Positions 45,679-56,054 of a stretch of 64,000 nucleotides of DNA are shown piece by piece. How positions within the stretch are numbered: the stretch's first letter is position 1; every line of letters begins with the position of its first letter. The DNA is taken from positions 60,277,087 to 60,341,086 of the forward strand of contig JASWHV010000008.1 of NCBI GenBank assembly GCA_030760725.1, in the 5' to 3' direction. The stretch comes from Neostapfia colusana. Its lineage: Eukaryota > Streptophyta > Magnoliopsida > Poales > Poaceae. A program made the translations under genes and the position numbers. The notes under the pieces were generated by a model, which worked only from the letters and a program-made list of their open reading frames with translations, was not told the origin of the DNA and did no database searches.

Positions 45679-46327
45679 GGAGCAAAAAGGTGAAAATCAA
45701 TCAAATACTTGGATTTGGGATTGGGAGATCGTCGTTCCTTCGTTGTGAGCTCTTGGGGTTTGATCTCTCTACACTCATATTCTGCATTGTAATCCTTTTG
45801 AGTGTATTTGATCGCTTTCTCATTGTAATTCTTGTGGGAGCCCTCAACGTGTGAGGTTGCCCCACAAACTCGGTGATTACCCGTGCTAGTGGAGTCAAGT
45901 CGGCCTTGTGTGGTGACTTGAAGAGGGAAAGGGTTAGAGACCCGGCTCTGTGTGAGCTTCCTCAACGAGGACGTAGATCTCTTGGTGAGACCGAACCTCG
46001 GTAAAATTTGTGTCTCGTATGCCTCTTTGTTTTTGTTGATTAGAACATCTAGTTGCTAAACTTCATATTTTAAATTGCTAAGTCTCATTCACGGGCATAA
46101 TCACACCTCACATTGTAAACTTAAGATTAAATAACTGTTGTTCTTATTTCCGCTGCTAAACACGTTAATTCTCCTGCACAACACTAAATAGAATCTACAC
46201 ACTTCAGGCACACCGGACTAGTCCGCTCACACAACCGGACTAGTCCGGTCAAGCAATTTTTTGACAACTACTTTAAGTGTGCAGGAAACTCTGTAAGGCC
46301 TATTCACCCCCCTCTAGGCCACATTCA
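45679..46327 (+). repeat. Element S 3' LTR, lacking its first 703 bp
   Basis: Matches 21391-22039 with about 13 differences and ends GGCCACATTCA. The promoter, the palindrome array and TATA box are missing. Near the end one exact palindrome remains at 46235-46248. Confidence 0.9.
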
Positions 46328-46332
46328 AGAAG
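46328..46332 (+). other. Target site duplication of S, right copy (agaag)
   Basis: Identical to 20683-20687. Confidence 0.9.
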
Positions 46333-46663
46333 GTCGACACCCAAGACAATGTCGACCGCCAAGTGGAGTTCCAGGAGCCTTAGCGCGCCGTGGAGGCGGT
46401 GCGCAACCATGAGGACTACAGCTCCAGCGATGACGAGCGCCGGAAGATGCTCTACGTCATCTACGGCGGGTCTGCTGACCCCTCGTCCCGAAGCGCGGTT
46501 AAGACTCTGCGTCGAGTGGTAGCGTCGGTGGCTCCTCTCCCAAGTGCCGCACCACACATTAAGTGGATGGGAACCCCCATCAGCTTTGATGCCACCGACT
46601 GCCCAAGGAACATGGCTGGGGATGGCCAACTACCGCTCTTGCTAGCACCCACTATCGCCAACG
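46333..46663 (+). pseudogene. Tat-plus gag-protease linker
   Basis: Resumes the Tat-plus frame after S. It includes a TAG at 46381-46383 and the stretch SSSDDERRKMLYVIYGG, then reads up to PTIAN where the solo LTR L is inserted. The same Asp/Arg-rich stretch ends the gag of Tat-minus. Confidence 0.8.
46659..46663 (+). other. Target site duplication of L, left copy (caacg)
   Basis: caacg here and catcg at 49596-49600 flank L with one mismatch. Removing L and one copy joins PTIAN to VRMYHVL in frame, as expected for a Tat protease. Confidence 0.8.
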
Positions 46664-48791
46664 TGTGACGCCCTCAATTCTGTGGGAAAACCACGGAACT
46701 GAGAACTAATGCATATGTGTGCCTAGGATGTTCATCACACATACACATACGTTCCACAAACTGAATTCAGATTATATATTACCACGAATAACAGAGTTTA
46801 TTACAATCCCTCATGAGTCTTGGACTCATGCTCACAGCGGAAGTCTTATTTCTATGCAGTGGAAGTCTTTATTTTAATGCGGAAGCAAACTAAGCAGAAG
46901 TGTCTCCATCTCTACTCCTTTCACAGGCAAGGTTGAGAACAGATCACACGCCATAATGCCCCACTTGATCTTCATAGTAGGCTTCTCCTGCTGTTGATGA
47001 TGAAGTAATAATGCAAGTTTGAGTACAATGATGTACTCAGCAAGTGCGGGAAAAAACATGATATGCAGCTCATAAACAAGGTAGGTATAAAAGGCTTATT
47101 TGCAGAAAAGCAGATTTGTAAAACCATGATAAAACAGCAACTTAACTTTAGATGTAATCCCAGCATGTATTAAATTACCAACATACCTCCATCACTTCCC
47201 GTGTTCCATCCGAACATTAACCAATCCTTTATTCATACTCACGAATACCTCCTTGTATTCGCTACCATCTCACCTCGTAAAACAACCTCGTCTCACACCG
47301 AGACCAATCTCATGTCATGTCCCAACAGTCATGCAACCATCTTATCACCCGGACTCAACCGTCCCAAACCAAACCATAATCATAACCAATAATCATAACC
47401 AAGAACCTTCCCAATAACCATCCCAATAACCATCCCAATGTCCATCCCAACTAATCATGGCAGTTTAGCCAGGTGCTCGTGACCGTAAGCTCGTCTATCA
47501 TGATAGTTTTAGACTCTGCAGAGTTTGCACCTCTTTACCCACAAGTTTGTGATTTCGTCACCCGTCGGCGACTGCAGAGCCTCCATTATACCAGTACACA
47601 ACCGTCGGTGTATGGTCAGGAGATCACAAAATAGCCTTTACAAAGGGGTTACTAGATGTATGGACTCACTAAGGTTTCACCGGCAGGCTAGAATCTCCAA
47701 TTCTCCCACCCACAGGCCCCCTCTTGTGCCATGCAGTTCCCAGGGCAGTCCTCACTCGACTCCCATTCCCCGCGCCTTCCACAGTCCATAACACTCTAAC
47801 AACTTACCTAATTACTCAGCTAGGCCGCACCCATACTTGGCCTTGTGGTGGCACTGTTATCCTGGCATGTGCATGCATGAACCGGTTCTTAGATCTACGG
47901 CAAGTAAAACCACCATCTCATGCTACCTCATTCACAAACCCAGGCTTGCCTAGATCTCCCTCCGATCCATTTAACATCAGTTCCTCATTATTATTACGAG
48001 TGCAGTTAGCTAGACACATCTATCTCGCTTCCCAATCCCCTGAACTCAGCGAAGCATAAAGCAAAAACCATACCCGACTCATAAACTACCCAGGCGACAA
48101 GGGTGGTTTAATCAAAACTAGTAAACTCCTATAAAAGGGCTTCCCATCACGTTTGATTCAGTACGCACACTTTTTCGCAAAACAAAACAGTGTTACCCCA
48201 AAACATAGGATCAATATGGTCAAGGAGCACTTGCCTTGTACTTGCGGTTCCGGTTGTTCTTGATTCTCAAAACCTTGTTGCTGTAGCTCGTCGTAGACAG
48301 CTCCCTGAGCTTGTCCTGCTATGTAGGATTCACGTACATACAAGATTCACAGCAATCAATATCATGCTCAAACCTTAAACTAGATGCGATGATGCACATG
48401 CATGCTATCCTACGATTTTTATTAGATTGGCGTGCTCTTGCATGGCTTGCACGGACAGAGGTGTTCGGATCAAAGGTGGACGTGGCGATGATCTTGTCTT
48501 TAGATCAAACTGATCATCAAGTGATCTGCCCACGAGAAGGCTTCTGTTTGAAAGGAATTGAAGAATGGATGCAAAGAGATGAACACAATGATGTCGTAAG
48601 GCGGTATTGAAGTCCTACCTCACGTTCTTCTTGACTTCGAGGTCCTCCTCAGACCGCTCGGTTCTTCTCCGATGATCTCCCTTGTTGCGCTTCGGCGATG
48701 GTTTGCTCGGCGAGTTAGGGCTAGGGCTCTAAGTCGTTGGTTCAGGAGTTGAAAGAGAAGTTTGTGGTTTCGGCCAGAGGTTTTGGGTTCT

Positions 48792-48798
48792 ATTTATA
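48792..48798 (-). promoter_or_regulatory. TATA box of solo LTR L
   Basis: TATAAAT on the minus strand, about 190 bases downstream of the last CACGTG unit. The P LTR has the same arrangement at 56048-56054. Confidence 0.6.
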
Positions 48799-48969
48799 AT
48801 CGAGAAGAGAAGAGTCCTAATCTGATTGTATCCCGATTAAGAGTCTTATTCAGATCTTTATTGGATCCTAACGTCTTATCTTTAGTAACATCGTGGAATT
48901 TAGATCGGTTTCTGTTGCGTACCGGTATCTTTACGTGTAAAAATCGCTCCAGAACTCGTTACCTCCGTG

Positions 48970-49500
48970 ATGATGAGCTCCGGAAGCTCCACGTGTCCTC
49001 CGGGGCCTGGTGTCTCCTTTCCTTCAGGGACGAGCTCCGGTTGTGCCGCGTGTCAAATGAGCGAGGCCTCCCTCTCCTTCGGAGGTGAGCTCCGCGCACG
49101 CCACGTGTTGGCGCCGGTCTTCCCTCTCTGCTTTCCTCAGGGATGGCTCCGAGGTCGACACGTGTTTAGCTGCGACGGGCCTCCCAGAGATAAGCTCCGG
49201 TGGCGACACGTGTTCGATAGATCCGGACTTCTCGGAGATGAGCCCCGAGATCGACACGTGTCCCGCGCGACTGGTCCTCTAGTTTCCGCGAGGACTAGCT
49301 CCAAGGATGACACGTGTCTTGCGGAAATGCCTTTGCTTCTTCTGTAGAGGCTAGCTCCGTGGGCCACACGTGTCCCACAGGATCGGACCTCTCCCCTTTG
49401 CGGAGACGAGCCCCTGCTACGTAGCCAGCTTGGCAACGGCCTCTCCCCGCTTTGCAGGGATGAGCTCCGAACTCGCCACGTGGCCTGCTGGCCATGGAAG
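48970..49500 (-). repeat. G-box array in solo LTR L
   Basis: Exact CACGTG at 48990, 49102, 49159, 49207, 49255, 49311, 49367 and 49477. Steps are mostly 48-57 bases, or about double that where a unit has decayed. Most units also contain GAGCTC or AGCTCC. The array lies directly upstream of the TATA box. Confidence 0.85.
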
Positions 49501-49600
49501 TTGCCTTTGGCGCTCTCTGAGGACTTTATTGGCTAAAAATATTTCCTCTTCATAGAACATGAACATATGCTGACATCCGAGGCGAGGGTGTCACACATCG

Positions 49601-50184
49601 TGAGGATGTACCACGTTCTGGTATATGGTGGGGCTGGGCTGAACTTCATCAGCCGCGCAACTTTCCAGAAGCTGCAGATCCCGATGGCCAAGCTCACCCC
49701 ATCGAGCCCGTTCTCAGGGGTAGGGCCGGGACAAGTCGTTCCCTACGAGAACATCAGCCTTTCGGTGACCTTTGGGGCACCGGACAGCTATCGAACAGAG
49801 TACATTCTGTTCGACGTAGCGGAGATTGACCTCCCCTTCAACGCCATAATTGGCAGGCCAGCCCTGTATCGATTCATGGCAGTAGCCCACTACGGCTACC
49901 TTGTCTTGAAGATGCCTACACCAACAGGCGTCCTCAAGATTCGTGGAGACCGCACTGCTGCAGTGCCAGCCTTGGAGAAGCTCCAGGCACTTGCAACAGC
50001 TCGAGCACCAGTCCCTGGCAGTGCAGAACCGGACCGGCTCCACCCGAGTGCACGCCACCGTGCCTCTACCGCAGCACCCCGCATGCAACCCCTCGGCGAG
50101 GGCGACGTCCCCCTGAAGGTCGTCCAAGTCGGCGCCGATGCCGCCCAGACCACCCGGGTAGCCGGGGGCCTGGACAACAAATAG
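49601..50184 (+). pseudogene. Tat-plus aspartic protease region
   Basis: Frame resumes after L with VRMYHVLVYGGAGLNFIS. The usual Asp of the D(S/G)G catalytic triplet is a Tyr here (YGG), so the protease is inactive as written. The rest is typical of Tat elements (FDVAEIDLPFNAIIGRPALY, VAHYGYLVLKMP). The frame ends with a TAG at 50182-50184 in a poorly conserved linker. Confidence 0.82.
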
Positions 50185-50246
50185 GAAGGCGCGTCATCAC
50201 CTTCCTCCAGCACAACGTCGACGTGTGTGCATGGCAGCCATCGTAG

Positions 50247-51079
50247 ATGCCGGGGATCCCTAGGGAGGTGATTGAGCACCACCTGAAGATCTTCCCCGAC
50301 GCCCGGCCAGTGCAACAGAAGTCTCGCAAGCAGTCCATCGAGCGGCAGAACTTCATCCGAGAGGAAATCAAGAAGCTGCTGGACGCTGGCTTCATACGGG
50401 AAGTCCACCACCCCCAGTGGTTGGCGAACCTCGTCGTCGTCCCGAAGGCCGGCGGGAAGCTCTGGATGTGCATCGACTACACCATTCTCAATAAGAAATG
50501 TCCCAAAGATCCATTCCCTCTCCCTAGAATAGATCAAATAGTAGACTCGACATCAGGCTGTGATATGCTATGCTTCCTAGACGCCTACTCGGGTTTCCAT
50601 CAGATCCCTATGTCTAGAGAAGATGAAGAGCTCACTTCCTTCATCACAGTATACGGCCTGTATTGTTATGTCTCTATGCCTTATGGCTAGAATGCTCTTC
50701 CTACCTTTGTACGTGCAATGCGCAAAACCTTTGGAGAGCTAATAAGAGACTTAGTCGAGGTGTATGTCGATGACATCGTTGTCAAGGTCAGGCAGCGTTC
50801 ATCCTTGTTAGATAACCTGGCCCTAGTCTTTGACAAACTGCACTCCACGCGCACCAAGCTGAACCCCGACAAGTGTGTGTTCGGCGTATCCTCTGGGAAG
50901 CTCCTAGGATTCCTGGTCTCACACCGAGGAATTGAGGCCAACCCAGAGAAGATCAAGGCTATCAACCTGATGCGCCCCCCCCCCCGCCCGCATCAAAGAA
51001 GTCCAGAAACTCACGGGATGCCTAGCCGCGCTAAGTCAGTTCATACCGAGGCTAGCAGAGCAAGCGATCCCCTTCTTTA
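50247..51079 (+). pseudogene. Tat-plus reverse transcriptase, stop and poly-C frameshift
   Basis: RT palm and fingers: AGFIREVHHPQWLANLVVV, MCIDYTILNKKCPKDPFPLP, FLDAYSGFHQI, catalytic YVDDIVV. A TAG at 50688-50690 interrupts the conserved region after MPYG. A run of C at about 50975-50987 shifts the frame after INLMRP; the following thumb sequence is readable only in another frame. The enzyme is dead. Confidence 0.88.
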
Positions 51080-51568
51080 AGATCCTGCGCAATCCGATCC
51101 ATTTGTTTGGACTGACGAAGCAGAAGAAGCTTTCAAGGAGTTGAAGCAACTCCTAACGACCCTACCCATCATTGTAGCCCCTGAGCCCAAAGAGCATTTG
51201 TTGCTCTACATCGCAGCAACAACTGAAGTGGTTAGCTTGGTCCTCGTCACAGAGCGGCCGGACCTCTCGTCACCACAGCCTGCTCCGATAGCAGAAGACA
51301 AGCACCAGGAGACCCCGGAGGTCCAAGACGACCTCCTGAACCTCCAAGACAACCTCCCGGAGGTCCAACGGGACCTCCCGGAGCTCCGGGGTAACCCCCG
51401 GAGACCAAAAAGAACCTCCCAGGAGGACAAGACGTCCTCCCGAGGGTCCGGGATGACCACCTGGAAAACCAGCGGGATCTCTCGGAGGTCCAAGACGGCC
51501 TAGGAGCCTTCGAGTCCCAGCTCCCGGAGGCTCCCCCGGACCCACCTACTTCCGGTCGGCCTGAGCCC
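51080..51568 (+). pseudogene. Tat-plus RNase H first part with coding minisatellite
   Basis: Frame from about 51084 reads WTDEAEEAFKELKQLL, then IAATTEVVSLVLVTE of the classical RNase H. Between about 51290 and 51550 it turns into a tandem repeat of roughly 20-30 bases rich in GGAGGTCC and GACCTCC, coding for Leu/Pro/Asp-rich sequence, and passes a TAG at 51501-51503. RNase H resumes at VQRPVYYISKVL. Confidence 0.78.
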
Positions 51569-53809
51569 ATGGATGAGGACATCTCAGGCCCGGGAGGGAG
51601 GGTCCGGACCGTCCAGAGGCCTGTCTACTACATCAGCAAAGTCCTCCACGACGCCAAGACAAGGTACCTGGAGGTCCACAAGCTGCTGTATGCAGTGCTC
51701 GTGGCATCCAGGAAGCTCCGCCACTACTTTCAAGCCCACCGGATCTCGGTGGTCACCTCCTACCCGCTGAAGGCGATCCTTCACAGCCCCCACGCGAGCG
51801 GAAATGTCGCTAAATGGGCAGCGGAACTGGCGGAGTTTGAGCTGGACTTCCTTCCTCGCCATGCAGTCAAGAGCCAAGCACTGGCTGACTTCATGGCCGA
51901 GTGGACGTCACCGAAGGCTAACCCATGGGGCCACGAAGACGGTGAACCGAAGCCCCGAGCTCCGGTCTTCACCAGGCCTCACTGGACGCTCTTCTTCGAC
52001 GGCTCCTCGCGAAAGCAGGGTGCCGGTGCTGGTGTACTGCTTCTCATGCCATCGGGGGAGCAGTTTGGGTACATGGTGCGTCTCAATTTCAAGGCAACCA
52101 ACAACATGGCAGAGTATGAAGCACTCATCTTTGGCCTAAAGACAGCCCTGTCTCTGGGCGCTCGCCAGTTGTTTGCACAGGGCGACTCCCAGCTAGTGAT
52201 CAAGCAAGTTAAGGGTGAATGCTCTTGCAATGACCCACAGCTAGCTGCTTATCTGCTCCACGTGCAGATGTTGGAGAGAGACTTCCTCGCCTTGGACCTG
52301 CGCCATGTACCGCGCGCTGGCAATGCCGCAGCTGACGACCTCTCAACGAAGGCCTCCACCGGAGCCCCTGTGCCCGAAGGAGTCTTCGAGAGGACGTTGT
52401 TGCGGCCCACAGCCCCGCCTGCCGAGCCGGGCGAAGGGGGCTGGACCAGCACCTCGAAGCTGGCGGTCCCGGTGGCCCTGCAGCCATGGACGCCGCCAAG
52501 GATCGTAAGCGTCACTGGGGACTCCGTGCAACCCAGCACTCAAGATCCAGAAGCTCAGGTCAGACCTGATGCATGGATCACGGAGATCCGAGTCTACTTG
52601 AAAGACAACATCCTCCCTGATGAACGTGTATCCGCTGAACGGATCGTGCACATGGCTAAGAGGTACGCGCTGGTAGAAGGGGATCTCTACCGGCGTGGTG
52701 CCAACCACGTCCTATTGCGGTGCATAACCCAGGCGGAAGGCTGCGACTTGCTCGCTGAGATCCATGGAGGCGAATGTGGGAGTCAATCTTCCTCACGCAC
52801 GCTCGACGGTAAAGCCTTCCGGCATGGCTTCTACTGGCCGATAACACTCCAGGATGCCGTCAAGCTGGTCGAGAGCTGCAAGGCGTGCCAGTTCCACGCC
52901 AAGCAGATCCACACACCGGCTCAGGCGGTTCAGATGATCCCGCCCTCGTGGCCATTCGCCGTATGGGGGTTAGACATCCTGGGACCATTCCCCAAAGCCG
53001 TCGGGGGATTCCGGTACCTCTACGTCGCCGTCGACAAGTTCACCAAGTGGCCAGAAGCCACACCCAACGTTACCATCAACAAGCAATCCACAGTAAAGTT
53101 CATCAAGTCGATCGTCTGCTGGTTCGGGGTCCCGAACAGAATCATCACCGAAAACGGGACCCAGTTCACCAGCACAACGTTCCAAGAATACTGCGAAGAC
53201 CTTGGCATCCAGGTGTGCTATGCCTCCGTTGCTTACCCAAAGAGCAATGGGCAAGTCGAGAGGGCCAATGCCGAGATTCTTCGGGGCCTCAAGACTCGCA
53301 CCTATGCCGGCTTGAAGAAACATGGCGCCAAGTGGGTGGACGAGCTTCCGAGCACACTATGGGCTAACCGGACATCCCAAAGCCGGGCCACCGGAGAGAC
53401 ACCCTTTTTCATGGTATACGGGGCCGAAACTGTGCTTCCCCCAGAAATCACCATGGGGTCTCTCCGTGTCTGAGCTTACGACGAAGCCACACAGGACAAC
53501 CTCCGGTATGAAGACATCGACCTCGTCGACGAGGCTCGATTACACGCAGCGCACCGTAACGCACGGTACCGGCAAACGCTCCGGCGCTACCACCAAAGGT
53601 CCGTGCGTGTCCGGGAGCTGCAAGAAGGCGACCTGGTGCTACGGCACATACTTTCTCGTGAAGGGACCGACAAACTCTCTCCCAGCTGGGAAGGTCCCTT
53701 CCGAGTCAAGAAAGTTTGCCGCCCTGGGTGCGTACGCCTTTCCACCGAGGATGGGGATCCGCTCCCAAACCCTTGGAACATAGAACACCTCCGTAAGTTC
53801 TACCCATAG
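51569..53809 (+). pseudogene. pol: Tat-plus RNase H end, second RNase H and integrase
   Basis: After the rest of the classical RNase H (LPRHAVKSQALADFMAEW) comes a second RNase H-like domain at about residues 135-265 (WTLFFDGSSRKQGAGAGV, NNMAEYEALIFGL, GDSQLVIKQV, RAGNAAADDLS). This dual arrangement marks the Tat/Ogre branch of Gypsy elements. Integrase follows with an HHCC-like region (SCKACQFHA) and a core with D469, E528 and E564. Residue 528 (codon 53150-53152) is Glu in TENGTQF where the family has the second catalytic Asp, with the following 35-residue spacing kept. A TGA at 53471-53473 precedes the C-terminal part, which ends at a TAG at 53807-53809. Inactive. Confidence 0.9.
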
Positions 53810-54439
53810 AGCAATAGTAGGGCAATCTTTTCTTTCTGTAATGGATTCCATAGAGTCCAGGAACAGCGCTCGGAGCAGCTAAGTCTCAGGGGACGGTCCA
53901 GGACTACGTTCAGCTTGGCATGGTTCCGACCCTAAGCGCGTAGAGTCTTGCTTCCCTTCTTAATGGGGCGGGTCGTTGCCTCCATGTTTAGCCTGCCTTC
54001 CTCGTATGGAAATTTATATGGAAAGAAACCTGTCCTGCTTTGCTCTTCCCTTATGCTCATTTAAATTACGTATTAATTTTTATGACCGCACTTCCTGTGT
54101 ATGCTCACCATGCACTCAGCTTCCTTTTCCCATTCTCACCCCTAGTCGGCATTTGCTATCCTACCGAAGACGGTCACGTTTGAGGTACCTGCCGATGGCC
54201 AGGGGGCCTCGAGCCCCCGGCACTTCACGCACTGAAGTTCCCAAGCCTCGTATATCGGATCAGGATCATAAGCCAAATAATACTATGAGATAGGGAAGGG
54301 GGAGCCCTAAGGAGAATTACGTTTCCCTTACTTGTGTGCAGGACCTCTCGGCCTTAGCTCCCCGCAGGAGTATGGTAGGAGCGCCCAAACAATTGGCCAC
54401 ACCTACCAGGGGGCCACTACGGGACCGCGCAAGACCGGA
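53810..54439 (+). other. Tat-plus 3' non-coding region
   Basis: No coding frame. A short GC hairpin (GGGGGCCTCGAGCCCCC) is near 54197-54213. The part near 53855-53895 matches Tat-minus on the other strand. Confidence 0.65.
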
Positions 54440-54735
54440 GCTCCAACGCAAGACCGAAGGATCCGGACCTCGCCGCCTCCGCAGGGGCGGGCTCCGGAGG
54501 CCCCACGTGTCCGGTGGGGCCGGAGCCCCCCTCTCCTCAGAAGGTAGCTCCGGACTCGCCACGTGGCCGGCAGAGACGGGCCTCGCCCCCTCCGCAGGGG
54601 GTGAGCTCCGAAGGCTCCACGTGCCCCGCGGGGTCGGACCTCCATCTTCTCAGAGGAGAGCTCCGGGCCCGCCATGTGGCCGGCGGATATGGACCTCCCC
54701 GTTCCCACGGGGCGAGCTCCGAAGATCCCTTGGAC
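54440..54735 (+). repeat. Tat-plus tandem array with GAGCTC and CACGTG
   Basis: About five units of 55-60 bases. Exact CACGTG at 54504, 54560 and 54618, a CATGTG variant near 54673, and GAGCTCCG or GGCTCCGG in every unit. Same orientation and wording as 18010-18340. Confidence 0.8.
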
Positions 54736-54970
54736 CCTTAATACAATAAGGACCCGAGGAAGGTGTCTGTACAAGACTTCAAGTTTGGTGAAGACCTCTG
54801 AGTACCTTGCGGAGCTAAGGACTCGACCAGGCCAAGCCAAGGAGAAGATAAAAATATACAGACACGAAAAATAACAAGAGTCTACTCATTCAAAGCTCCA
54901 TGAGCTGGACTACAGACTCAACAAAAAAAGGAGAAGAGATACAGGGCCTTTTGGCCGCGGGGGCGGCTGC
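54736..54970 (+). other. Tat-plus spacer before the antisense ORF
   Basis: About 235 bases, non-coding, AT-rich in the second half. It is the 3' flank of the antisense ORF. Confidence 0.6.
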
Positions 54971-55318
54971 CTAAGAGTCCCCGGACTCCCGCTGGAACCT
55001 AGAGGCCACAAGGGCGGCCATGTCCCCAACCTCGGCCCTGGCAGCTTCCTCCCGCTCGACGATGGGGCCTAGTCGCAGTGGCTCCAGAGAGAAGGAAGGG
55101 TCTTGGCTCCGGAAGCACGCCAGCACATGCGTGGCGACCTCCTTTGCCAGGCCTCGTCCCTCCACCTCAAGCTCCTCGGCGATCACCGCTTCGAGCCTGC
55201 CCAGCTTGGCACTGATGGACTCAAGCGCCGGAATTGCCCTAGACACCTCCTGCGCTGGAGTCTCCGTCCGCACCGGGCTGAAACCGAGGGGAACCAAGGC
55301 GGACCCTGCCTCAGTAAC
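54971..55318 (-). pseudogene. Tat-plus antisense extra ORF, C-terminal part, cut by P
   Basis: On the minus strand an open frame of 115 codons ends with a stop at 54971-54973. It is Glu/Ala/Leu-rich and probably helical (EVSRAIPALESISAKLGRLE, VIAEELEVEGRGLAKEV). The frame is open to the very edge of element P, so the N-terminal part was separated by that insertion and lies outside the window. Tat-type elements such as Grande and RIRE2 are known for an antisense gene between pol and the 3' LTR; position and strand fit. I do not know its function. Confidence 0.65.
55314..55318 (+). other. Presumed target site of P, left copy (gtaac)
   Basis: Five bases before the P LTR. The matching copy should lie after the right-hand LTR, outside the window. 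Confidence 0.5.
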
Positions 55319-55459
55319 TGTGACACCCTCATCTCGGGTGTCAGCATATGTTCATGTTTTATGAAGAAGAAAAACATTTTAAGAAAAGAAGGACAGAGAC
55401 AAGTATCAAAAGGATGGCCAATAAAGCTCTCCGAGAACACCGAAACGCAACTTCCACGG

Positions 55460-55870
55460 CCAGCAGACCACGTGGCGCGTTCGGAGCTCATCCCCGAGAG
55501 ATTGGGAGAGGTCCGACGCTAAACTAGGCTACGTGGCAGACTCGGGGGTCACCTCCGCAATTGGAAAGAGGTCTGACCCTGTGGGACACGTGCTGCCCGC
55601 GGAGCTAGCCTCTGCGGAAGAAGCAAAGGCATTTTTCATAGGACACGTGTCAATCTTGGAGCTCATCTCAGAGAGAAGTCCGGGTCTATCGAACACGTGT
55701 CACCACCGGAGCTTATCACCGGAAGGTCCGTCGCAAAACACGTGGCGTGTGCGCGGAGCTGGTCTCCAAAGAAGAGGGAGGTCTCGCTCGTGACACGTGG
55801 CACAACCGGAGCTCGTCTCTGCGGGAGAAGAGATACCAGGCTCGGAAGGACACGTGGAGCTTCCGGAGCT
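55460..55870 (+). repeat. G-box array in the P LTR
   Basis: Exact CACGTG at 55469, 55587, 55643, 55694, 55739, 55794 and 55851, plus a TACGTGG near 55531. Steps of 45-57 bases. GGAGCT recurs between them. Confidence 0.85.
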
Positions 55871-56047
55871 CATCACCGCGGAGGTAACGACTCTGGAGCG
55901 GTTTTTACACATAAAGATATCGGTACGCAACGGAAATCGATCTAAAATCCACGATCCTTACCGAAGATAAGACGTCAGGATTTAACAAAGATCTGAATAA
56001 GACTCTTATTCGGAATCCAATCAGATTAGGACTCTTCTCTTCCTGAT

Positions 56048-56054
56048 TATAAAT
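56048..56054 (+). promoter_or_regulatory. TATA box of the P LTR
   Basis: TATAAAT, about 190 bases after the last CACGTG, matching the layout in L. Confidence 0.6.

Larger units (their letters stand above)
20688..46327 (+). mobile_element. Element S: Copia retrotransposon of SIRE type, carrying element D inside
   Basis: Without the 15.5 kb of D and one TSD copy the element is about 10.1 kb. The order is LTR, tRNA-iMet primer site, gag, protease, integrase, RT, RNase H, an env-position ORF, LTR. Integrase before RT makes it Copia. The long gag, iMet primer site and extra ORF after pol fit the SIRE (Maximus) lineage. gag, pol and the env-position ORF each contain at least one stop or frameshift, so it is not autonomous. 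Confidence 0.9.
46664..49595 (-). mobile_element. Solo LTR L (2932 bp), same family as P
   Basis: Plus-strand ends TGTGACGCCC and GGGTGTCACA. On the minus strand it matches the P LTRs at 55319-58199 and 62301-64000. There is no internal region and it has its own TSD, so it is a solo LTR left by recombination between two LTRs. The promoter half (48960-49500) carries the G-box array, with TATAAAT on the minus strand at 48792-48798. The rest has no coding content. Confidence 0.9.

Noticed and set aside
47525..48059. Pro/Ser-rich frames in L, again at 57138-56845 and 63165-63699
   Set aside because: LTR sequence shared by three copies of one family. No codon-level conservation is apparent.
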